64,000 nt of DNA, from the NCBI GenBank assembly GCA_017979445.1, contig CM030705.1, positions 17,501,040 through 17,565,039 on the forward strand, written 5' to 3'. The notes under the pieces were generated by a model, which saw only the letters and a list, made by a program, of their open reading frames with translations, ran no database searches and was not told the DNA's origin. Within the stretch, counting starts at the first letter, position 1; the number at the start of each line of letters is the position of its first letter. Source of the stretch: Akebia trifoliata. Its lineage: Eukaryota; Streptophyta; Magnoliopsida; Ranunculales; Lardizabalaceae. The translations under genes and the position numbers were made by a program. This document shows, in pieces, positions 35,601-47,600 of this stretch.

Positions 35601-38600
35601 ATTAGTATAGGAATGATATTATCCATGTTTACCACTCAAATATGGACCGTCGATTAGAAAGATAATTAAAGTGATGACAAAAAGATTATATAAAAGCTTA
35701 ACTTTAACTGATATAAAAAGAAAAGAAAATCATCAGTTTCAAAGTTGACATCAAATTCATCTCACTAAATATTTGTCAAAATATTGAAATATATGTGTGG
35801 ATCACTTTAATTTTCATCCAAGTTTTACAAGATAACAGGATTATTCGATTAAGGCACATGCGTGAGAAGATGAAGCATGTGAGCTGATGAGTGATGAGCC
35901 TTTTATGCTATGTAACATAGTATCTTAAAGAGTTAAGGGAACCCAATCAGGGATATTTGGATATGGGATTGAGCTAAATCAGATAAATTATAAAGATAAT
36001 TTTGGATTATATTCAGAATAGTTTGCAGATTTCAGATTATGAAGTTTTTCAGAATTTCGATTATTTGAGTTATTATTTTAGTGTCACACCTTTGGTGCAC
36101 AATTAAACAAGTGAAACTTGTTAGATAGTTCACCACACAACTATATGGTTCAAATTGTGTTCAAGATCTGATTGTTAGTGCCCTTTGGTTTCTTACAAAA
36201 AGTAAAAATATTTCTTTGCTTTTCATAAGGGCAATCGATTAATTTCCAAGGATTCATAGATAGTGGTAGTTGAGCATATAAATGGAACCTACCCACAAAT
36301 TCATAGATAATGCTCCATGAGTCATTTTGTAGAGATAAACTACATGAATCACTATTGCTGATTATCAATACACCGATATCCATAGAGAGGAAGGGCCAGT
36401 AGAAATTGAAAAAGCCCATAAACATGTCGAAGAAATCATTCTAGTTACATTGGTTCTATTATCCATAGGGACAAAGAGATTAAGGATGATCTTGTCTATA
36501 TAATTAGAGCTGAATGGTTAAAGTGGAGGTGTACTTTTGAAGTGCTATGCAACCGAGACATTGTAATCAAACTCAAAGGAAAATTTACAAGACAACAATA
36601 TGATTGACTATGCTTTGTGGAGCTAAATGTTGTGTAAACCCCTTAGCAACTAGGTGTGCTTGTACCAATCAACAGTCCCATCGACGAGATATTTCACAAT
36701 GAAGACTCATTTACAACCAACGGTCCACACCCCAGACGGAAGGGTAACAAGCTCCCAGGTATTATTTTTCTGCAAAGCATCCATCTCAACAGTCATAGCT
36801 CTAGTCTACTAAGTCTCTAGCAAAGCCTCTAATACAAACCGATGAATGCGAATAGAATCAATGACTGCAAGATAGACCTGATAAAAACAAGAAAGACCCT
36901 AATAGAAAACAAACTACACAATAAGATGATCAGTCACACAGCCCCGCTTACCTTTGCGAATGGCAATAGGCAAGTGAGAGTCAGAAATAGGAGGGATACA
37001 GACAGGTATATGTGTAGAGGTAGGAGAAGATATACCTAAATCCAAGTAGGAGGATGGCAAAAGTAGAGGAAGGCGAGGGCGACGGGTATAAACTTTAAGC
37101 GTCGACAAAGATGGAGAAAAAACTGGAAAAGACAACACTATAGGAGACAGGTCCTGCAAAGTAGATGTAGCACTAAAGTAGGGAACATTTTCAAAAGAGT
37201 GGTGATGAGGATCTGTGTCTAAAGGGCCTCAAACTCGGGTCATAGACCCATAAGATATTGGTAAGTCTGATGTCGAGCAATCCTCTTAACCACATAATCC
37301 GCTGCTTCTGAAAACAATTCAGCCATAAACTCATAATGAGAAAGTTCCTCCCAACGTGATTGAAGAAATCCAAATTAATCTGCTACACTTTGAGTCCCGT
37401 GGGTAGCCTGAGCAATGTCTCGATAGAGCTCATAAATCCTCGAGTCATTCTTGACATTTGCATATGTCTGAATAAGTGCGGACCACAAAGATGAGACAGT
37501 CTCATGGTACATGAACATGGTATAGATGTGTTGCTCCATGGAGTTGAATAGCCACCCAAGGATAGTGCAATTGTCAATCTCCCATTATTCAAATTTTGAA
37601 TTAGTAAGGGGTGGTTTAGTAACGGTGCCAAAGAACCATCCAAATTTCCCTCTACTACCTAGATAAAGGCACACAAATCGAGACCATGACTGATGTAAGA
37701 TATTTACAGCTCTAAGTAATTTTCTAATTCTATTAGGTTTTATTTTTATTTCTAGTTTTAGTAGGATTTCTATTTCATTGTCATGTTATTAGTATAATTC
37801 CTTGTTAATTTCTAATTTGTTTTAAATTCTTTATTATTATTTAGGCTATAATTAAAAGTGTTTAGAAGTGTCCAATTTGAGGTCTAATAAAATTAGAAAG
37901 TTAGTATTATGTTATAATATGTTAGGAATGTTAATTTTTAGTATTTTAGTAAGATTATAAATTGTTATGATGGAATTATTTATATAAGGAGCTCCAAATC
38001 CGAAAATAAATAATAATCAATTTAATTATCTTTTCTCTTTTAATTACTTTTTAGTTTTATGCTTTATTTTCTTTCAAGCCACTGTTTATTTATCAATTGA
38101 ATCTACTGATTCAAATTGATTTAGAGTATTCCATTGAACTCAACCTATCGAATCTATTGATTCACATGCTTCCACTACGTCAATTACGAACTGAATTATA
38201 AACGAATTCAGCTTGTGCAAGTGTCAAGTCCCATTGTTTTGGTTTGTCACCGGAAAGGCACCGAATCAAGTTGCCAAGAGTACGGTTCACAACTTCTGTT
38301 TGTCCGTCCGTTTGAGGACGGGCGGTGCTTGAAAGCTTAAGTTCAGTTTTCAATCTTGCCCATGAAATCTTCCAAAACCAACTCAAAAACAAAGTCACTA
38401 GATTATTTCTAAAATAACACTAGATTATTCCTAATAATATGGAAGGGAAGTTTAAGGGCCATATACAAAACCAAACATTTTTCAATATATGGGTTAGAAG
38501 TTTCGGAATGGGCTGATTTTTTATGAGGATGATATCTAGAGAGAGGAGATCATCCTAACCAAAAATCAGATCATTCCGAAACTTCTAACCCCATCAAAGT

Positions 38601-41600
38601 GGTTCAAAAAAATTGGACAGTTCACAATTCTCCAAGTTGTAAACTGGGGTTAGAAGTTTTAGAATGGGCTGATTTTTTACGAGGAATGATGATGATCTCC
38701 TCACCATAGAGATCATCCTCACAAAAACTCAGCCCATTCTGAAACTTCTAACCCATATATTGAAAAATGTTTGGCACAATGCTTGGTTTTGTATATGGCC
38801 CTTGAACCTGGTCCCCCACTACCCACCCACCCACCCACATATATATAGTGCATAGATCGAGGGTAGCAAAGATGAGGATGTTGACAAGGATGAGTTGAAA
38901 AACTAGAAATGGAAGCATTTAGGAAAACTAGTAGGGGGCATGTGCAAACGCACATGTATTTTAAGGATCATTTTGCAATTTAAATATTAGTTGAGAGATA
39001 TAAAGATAATAAAAGAAAATTGCTGACTAACAGGTGGTGGTAAAGAAATTGCAAAACAAAAGTCACTGTTCATCAGCTGCAAGAGACGTTTTGTATAGAG
39101 TTTAAATAGATGTAGTAGTAGGCCCAATAGATGATAAACTAAGGAAAAGTTTATTGAGAAGAGTAGGAAGACCTAAAATAAATGGATTGAGGCAGTGACA
39201 GCAGATATGAACACTGTAAAATTTACACCCATGATAGTTGAATTGAGAAACAAGATTCACTCAATTGACCCCAAACTTTCAGGCCAAGGCTTTGATGACG
39301 ATGAATAGCATCACACACGAAGCAAGTCAGAATAAACTAAATGTTTAGGTTTCCTAAAATTGTGTGACAGCAATGGAACTAGAAAAAGAAAGGAGCATTC
39401 GAGTGTTTCATTCCTCCAATTAACGTAAACCCATTCAAATACACAGTATAAAAAAGACTAAAAACAAAAGAAGGAATCATGTTTTGTAAGGACATGCAAA
39501 TCGAAGCAAATGGCCGAAAAGCTTTGCAAGGCGGATTATTATTACTAATCAATATTTTGATACGAAATGGAAAAGTAAAAAAGAAAGGGTCTTTCCAACA
39601 AACTAACCAACTAGTAAGCAGAAAGTTTAGCAGTTTATAATTTCAGTATAACAGAGTAAGTCATTAGAGTTTCCAAGAAAAGAACCAACTAATGGACTAA
39701 GCTTCAGCAGCTTATAATTAAAACCGATGAATTGCATCATAGGGAAAACGAAAACTATAGTAGTCAAGGTTAAAGATAAGAAAATGAATTCGTGTACCAG
39801 CATAAAGTCTACCTCTAAACAAGACCTAATCCAGTGAGTAGAAACAATGGTAGTCTGAGAAACATTAGCATGCCCCCGCACCAGACCATGACACTCAATG
39901 GTGAACTGCACATTCTGCTTGCTCTGTTCATCCACGATTGCTCCTTCCCCTTGGTTAATCCATTCAACAATTTCAGCCCTCTGTCCACAAATATGAACCA
40001 GTTAGATTCAATAAAATGAAAAAAAAGGCATATAGATAATAACCTCGTCAGGTTAAAGAACTGGGAAGAAGGATTTGCAACCAAAAAGATTTATCATCTT
40101 TCAAAGCCTTTTCCTAAAAGTTTGGGATTGGTTAGTTTACAACCAAAAAGAAAGATGTTATCGTCTACAACAATGCTACAAAATTCTGATTTGATCTCAC
40201 CATTTTTTGGTCAAAATTCAAGTTAACATCAATTCAAGATAACTCCAAGTCGATCTAAAAAAGCATATAGCTTCAATATCTGAATCATTTGGCATGTTAT
40301 GAGTAGTTCTTTGAGGGATGGTATACAAAGGCGTTCTCACAAAATGGGAAGGATCACATGGAAGCCTCTTATATTCATGGTGAGTGAATCCATCTCACAT
40401 GGAGTTTTGCTCCATAAGTGTATCTTGGCTTTTTTTTTTTTCTTTTTTTTTTTTTTTGCCTTTTCTTTATTTTATTGGGTTGAGCCCGCTCTCGCTCCCC
40501 TCTCTCAATCGATCAGGGGGAGCATTTGAGCACCTTACCTTTGCCTTTAGACTCCGTGTACCCACTCTTTGATCCCTCTTTGGAGTGATTACTCTTTTCT
40601 CCCTCACCTTTACCTTGATAGTGGTTAAATAGGGAAAAATATCAACTTTAAACTTCCAGACACTTTTACACCCCTAATCTAGCTTATTCACGAGTATTCT
40701 ACACAGATCATTTTTTTTAACTTTGATTGATCGCAAAATTTAAAGGTGAAATAAGTATCATGAGAGTTCCCTTGTAAGAGCTCCCTCACAGAACTAAAGG
40801 ATCCTTTCTTAACAACTGCAATAGTTACACTTGAGCTCTCTTTTCCAAAGTTATTTAAAACATTTTAAGCAATGGAGTCAGCTATACTGAGGAATGGACA
40901 AGAATCTATACTCTATTTAAACCACTTTAGAGTTTTGCATGGAAACTTCTTCCATTTGAGGTGTGCGAGTGCATTTCCCTCAAGTCTAGCTCTGTCTATG
41001 TATATCGAGCTTTTTCCCTTCTCTTTACTTAATATAATATATATTTCACCCATGAAAAAAATTATGCAGAACTTGAGCTCAACACGGTGGTTAAATGGAA
41101 TAAAATCAACTTTAAAGTTCACAAACTTACCCTATCTTCAGGAAAAGAACTTGAAAAGCGAAATAGTAGTCCCTTGAAAATATTTGATGAGCTTTGATTT
41201 TGGACATTCCTAGTGTCAAAGTTAGGGTACGATTTCTTTTGCCTGTTTAGTTCACCATTTAGTGAAGAAAACAGACCCTGCTGAACAGATTTTGCAGCTT
41301 CGTCCACATGGTCACCTCCTTCCAGATTTATTGTCTCTTTTCTTTCTCTGGTTTTCTCCATGGACATCCCTACTTCAAAGGTCATATCCGTCCTTACCTG
41401 ACTAGTTGGCATGGTAGAGGCTGCAACGGAACTTTTCCCTTGATTTAAACCAGAAATGCCAATTACTGCTGCTTTAAAGGATACAGGATCTACACAATCA
41501 AGACACCCATAAGAAACCCATTTCAAACATACATGTTACAAGCTTGTTATTTCCAACCCAACTTTTCAAGTTATTTAAACCACATAAAAATATATTTCTA

Positions 41601-44600
41601 CACGCATAATACTTGCTTGCAGAAAAAACAATTCAAAACAGAAGTAACTGCACACCTTTCGGAAAAAGTAGATCAGAAGCAATATGTCTTTGGGACACAG
41701 GAATTTCTTTCTTTTCCCGATCACAATCTTCCAGCCAGATGGTTCTAACCACATAAATGACACCCAAAGCTGCATGCTGCCGTACCTCCTTCTTTTCACT
41801 GGGCACAGAGAAAATTAACTTAGTCATGTAACAAATATGAATGTAGTTTCTAGCCCTCCAACATGAGCACTATCCTATGGTGTTTTAACCCCTTCTTTTG
41901 AATGTTGGGGCATTTGAAAAGAGAGGAATATCTAGGCTTTTGAGGGAAGGAGCACCCCATTCAGGAGGTTATCATCAGTATTTTTGGTATTTTGTATTTT
42001 TGGTGCAAAGTCTTTAAGGAGTTCAGGGTGTGTTCTTTGAAGATCTTTTGTTCAGGTAGGACATAATGTGGAAGGAGGGACAATGAGATGCAGAGTGATT
42101 TGGTGTCTTTTTTTTTGGTTTTGTGTCGTTCTTTATTCTTTTTTTCTTTCTTTCTGCGTTCCAGGTATTGGAAATAATTTAGTTTGTTGCTATAATTGCT
42201 TTCTAGTCTTAATTACTTAGTAGTGATAATCTTTTATGTAATTCTTATTTATAAGGATCTTTCTGTAATTTGACCTTTGTAATTAATATAAATTCCTGCC
42301 AAGCTCTCACAAAGAGACTTGATACAATTATTCTCAAATTCTTCTTTGTATCAGAACCAAGGAATTTTCTCCTTCCTCTCTTTCTTCTCTTTACTCGCGA
42401 AACTCTAACCTAGAGTCAATCTCATTCGACCTTCTCCCCTTCAGGGGTCTTTCAATTTTTTATTTTCATTTTATCACATGCTGCAATAATGCGTTGTGTT
42501 TCTACCCTATGTTAGGGTTTGTCTCTTCGTAACAAGAATTGCCCTTTTTTTTTTGTGTGCATAGCAACTGAGCTACATTAGTGGTTGTTTTTGGTGCTAT
42601 AGCCACTGTTATCAAATCCTGCGACAACCTGGAACAAGACGACAGAAGTTACTATTTCTTTTTGGTCCTAATAACTCTGCGACGGCCCTAACACCTTCGT
42701 TTCAGTTCTGCGACAATCGTAGATGCTTCGTTTTGGTTCTACAACAACCCTAATAACTTCGTTTTGTTTCTGCGATAGTACTAGCTGCATCGTTTTGGTT
42801 CTACGATAGTCATAGCTACCTCTGATTAACTTTGCAACAGCCCTATCACCTTCGGTTTGGCTCTACGACAGTCGCAGCTGCTTCGTTTTGGTCCTACGAC
42901 AACCCTACAGCCCTAATAACTTCATTTTGGTTCTACGATACAAGCCTGTTGGACCTTGTGGAGGAGTACAATAGTAGTAAATGCTTCGATTTGGTCTTGC
43001 GACAGCCTCAGATCATCTAGATCAGCAAGCGACAGCAGTGGGTGCTTCGTTTTGGTCCTAAAATAGATCTGTTGGACCTTGTGGAGGAGTTCGACAGTAA
43101 TTAGCCCTTTTTTTGAGTTTTACGATTACACAGCAGGTTGTAATAGAGTTCAACAGCAGGTTGTAATAGAGTTCAACAGCAATTTGGACATTGCCCTACT
43201 ATTTGGGCTGCTCCAATTTATTGTGTGAGTTGCCAACAGTAGTAGGATTGTTGTCTGTGCTTTGCGATTGCATCGAGGGTGTCAATTTCTTCTTCAGATC
43301 TCCCTTCAAACCAAATAATGTCTTCAGAACAAGGAATTACACATTCCGCTTCAGTACTTGGGTCTACCTTCTTAGCTCAACGTATTACCACTGCTCTTCT
43401 TGATGGTCGGAACTTTCAATCATGGTCTCGATTTGTGCGTTTCTTTCTCAGTAGCAGAGGGAAATCTGGATGGCTCTTTGAGACTGTTACTAAACCACCT
43501 CTTAGTGATCCTAAATTTGAATCATGGGAGATCGACAATTGCACTATCCTTATGTGGCCGTTTAACTCCATGGAGTAGCGCATTTATACCATGTTCATAT
43601 ACCATGAGACAGTTCCATCTTTATAGTCAACTCTTACTCGAACATACGCACATTTCAGGAATGACTCGAGGATTTGTGAACTTTATTAAGACATTGCCCA
43701 GGCTACCCAAGGGACTCAGAGTATAGCCAATTACTTTGGATACCTTCAGTCACGATGGAAAGAACTTTTTTACTATGAGTCTACTGCTGAATTGTTTTCA
43801 GAGGCAGTCGATTATGTTGTCAAGCGGATTGCTCTACATCAAACCTACTAGTTTCTTATGGGTATACGTCCAAAATTTGAAGCACTTTGCACACAGATCC
43901 TCAACACCACTCCTTTACCTTCTTTATTTGAAATATTTGCGACCATTGACTGTGATAAGCGTCGTCGCCGTATTCCTCCTCCTCAGACTCAGGTCCCTGA
44001 CATTCTTTCTACTCCAACTACAGATCAGATGGCCTTAGCTACCTACTCAAGTTTCTCCAACCACTGTACCCTAGATCAGGGAATCGTGGTTGTGGTAGTT
44101 GTGGTCGTGGTAAAAGGAGTGGCCTTACTTGCAATCATTGTGGGAAGACTGGTCATGAGAAGGCTCACTGCTTTCAGCTCTATTCTCATCTAATAATCTT
44201 TGGGACAGACTGCTCCTCGTGCTGCTACAGTGGAGTCCTCATCTACTAATCCTTATTCACTTGGTATGATTGACTTGCAACAGCTACAGACTCAGATTGC
44301 CACTATTGTCCGGGATCAGCTTCAAGCTCACACTAAAACCTCTTCGACTGCGGCCTCAGGTATTATGCCTCCAGGTACATCCTTTGCATTCAATGTCACT
44401 CAGCTTAGATCTACTCCTCTGACATGGGTTATTGATTCTAGTGCCTCTGATCACATGACCGATGAGTCTAGTCACTTTACTTCTATTTTTTCCACCACCG
44501 ATAAAGAGATTCGCCTTGTTGATGGATCTCTTATACCTATCCATAGCAAGGGTATCGTCCCTTTATCCTCTAGGATTTCTCTAGATTCTGTGTTTCATGT

Positions 44601-47600
44601 CCCTCACCTATCTCTTAATCTTTTGTTTGTTAGCAGTATTACTAAATCTCATAATTACTCAGTTACATTTTTCCCTACTCATTGCATTTTTCAGAACTTG
44701 ACTTCAAAGAGGATTTTTGGCAAGGGGTATGAGAGGGATGGGCTGTACGTGTTTAGATCTCAGCCTACTGCTGCTCTGGTTTCTTTTGTGCTTCCATCAT
44801 CTGGCAGCCACATTTTTACATCACAGACTCTAGATTTATGACATGCTCGCTTAGGACATGCCAATTTTCAACACTTGTATTCTTTATTTCCTACTTTAAA
44901 AATTGCTTGTAGTGTACATAAATTTCAATGCTCTGTGTGTAAACTTTCTAAACACACACGTACTTCTTATATTCCTCGTATGCATTGATTTAATGCAATA
45001 TTTGATTTAGTTCATTCTGATATGTGAAGGCCTTCCCCTGTTACTGCCTTTAATGGTCATCGTTATTATGTTACATTTACAGATGACTACTCTCGTTGCA
45101 CTTGGGTTTATCCAATGTGTTCACGTTCTGAGGTACTCCCAATTTTTGTTAATTTTCTTAAAATGATTTAGACTTAGTACAATATCACTGTGAAATCTCT
45201 TAGGTCTGATAATAGGGGAGAATATATATATATCTGATGGTATTCGCTCCCATCTTCATGAGAATGGTATGCTTCACCAGTTGACTTGTCCTTATACTCC
45301 TGAACAGAATGGGGTGGCGGAACGCAAAAACCGCCACCTCATAAACATTGTCCGCTGTCTTTTTCGCGGAATGCATGTTCTAAAGGCATTTTGGAATATG
45401 GCAATCCTAACTGCAACTTTTCTACTTAATCGCGTTCCAAGTTGCACCTTAGAGCGGCAGTGCCCCTTTATGTCCTTCAATCTGATAGCATTCTCTTCCC
45501 TATTACACCTCGAGTATGTGGGTGCACGTGTTTCGTTCAGGACAAGACCCCCAATCGTACAAAATTGGATGACAACGATGCATTTTTTTGTGTTACTCCT
45601 CAAGGGGTATCAGTGTTATGATCCAGTTTCTCAGCGTGTCATCTACACTCTTGATGTTACCTTCTTTGAAAATGTTCCATACTATCATGCTACATCTACT
45701 TTGTAGAACTCGTTTCATATTATGTTACCTTCTCTAATTTTTCCTCCGTCTTCGCCGTCGTTTCAGGTCTACACTCGTCGCACTCACTCCTCTACACCCT
45801 TGCCAACCTCCTCCTTGGATTCAGATATACCCTCTTCTACCTCCACACATATACATGTTCTTATTCCGTCTATTTCTGACTTTCACTTACCTATTGCCCT
45901 TCACAAAGATAAGCGGGAGTGTGTTACTGATCATCCTATTGTCCAGTTTATTTCCTATCAAGATCTTTCTTCCTCTTATCAGGCCTACCTTGCCGCAATT
46001 GGTTCTATTCGAGTTCATCGATCTGTCTCAGAAGCATTAAGAGACCCTCAATGGACAAAAGCTATGACTGCTGAAATTGATGTTTTGCAAACCAATAATA
46101 CCTAGGAACTTGTTTCTCTTCCGTCTAGGGCGTGGACTGTTAGTTGTAAATGGATTTTCACAGTGAAATATCTCGCAGATGGTACTGTTAATTGGTATAA
46201 GGCACGACTAGTTGCTAAGGGATTTACCCAGACCCCAGGAAAAGATTTTGGTGTCACGTTCGCTCATGTCGCCAAACTCTCCACTATTCGCCTTCTTATC
46301 TCCCTAGTTGCGTGTAACTCCTGGCCACTTCACAAACTTGATGTGAAGAATGCCTTTCTGAATGGTGATTTGACTGAGGTTATTTATATGACCCTCTTCC
46401 AGGATTTCATCTTCAAGGGGAGTATTCTGGGAAGGTATGCCGCCTTCTTAAGTCTTTGTCTGGACTAAAGCAGTCCCCGCAAGCCTGGTTTCAGCGTTTT
46501 TCTGAGGTTATTCTTTCTATGGAGTTTTCTAGATGTCACTCAGATCATACTTGCTTTGTTTGTCAAGGAGTGGATGGTCGTTGCACCAATGTTTTGATCA
46601 ATGTGGAGGATATCATTATGACCAGAGATGATGCACAATGGATTGACAAGGTTAAAACGTTATTATGTCGTGTTTTTGAGGTTAAAGACTTAGGTCCACT
46701 CAAGTATTACTTGGGGATAGAAGTGACTCGCTCTCGCCGTGGTATATCACTATCTCAGCGTAAATACACATTGGATCTTCTTCAGGACACTGGGATGTTT
46801 GATTGTCGTCCTACTTTCTCTCCTATGGAATCATCATCTTCAAGCTGATTCTAGTGATCTTTTATCAGACCCCTCTTCTTATCAAAGACTTGTAGGCCGT
46901 CTGATTTATCTAACATTAAATCGGACTTGTCCTTTGTAATCAGTGTGGTTACCCAGTTCATGCATACTCCATGAACATCTCATCTTGATGCAGTTTATTG
47001 CATTCTTCTTACTTGAAGTCGCATCCTGATTTTAGGTTTTCCTACTCTTCCACTGCTCAGTCGCATTTTTCTTATTTTACAGATGCTGATTATGCTGGCT
47101 CTCTTACAGATAGGAGATCTACTTCTGATTTTTGTATCTTTTATGGTAATAATCTTATCTCGTGGAAAAGTAAGAAACAGAATGTGGTATTTCGTTCTTC
47201 TACCGAAGTTGAGTACCATTCTATGGCCCTTGGTACATGTGAAATAATTTGGCTTCGGTCTTTGTTGACAGAGTTGGATTTTCCTGTTTTTAGTTCTTCT
47301 ACTCTGCTCTGTGATAACAAGTCTACTATAATGCTTGCTTCTAACTCCGTTCTTCATGAAAGAACTAAGCATATTGAGGTTGATATTCACTTTCTCAAGG
47401 AGAAAATTCGATCTGGTGACCTTCAAACAGTCTTCGTTCCTTCCACAGATCAGCTTACCGATATACTTACGAAGTCTGTCGGTCCGTTTATCACTAATTC
47501 TCACCTTGTAAAGCTGGGTTTAGTTGATATATTCTCCCTAACTTGAGGGGGAGTATTGGAAATAATTTATTTTGTTGCTATAATTGCTTTCTAGTCTTAA

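Noticed and set aside
40299..40572. Plus-strand ORFs in intron 10
   Set aside because: They read through a poly-T run (poly-Phe) and show no conserved sequence.
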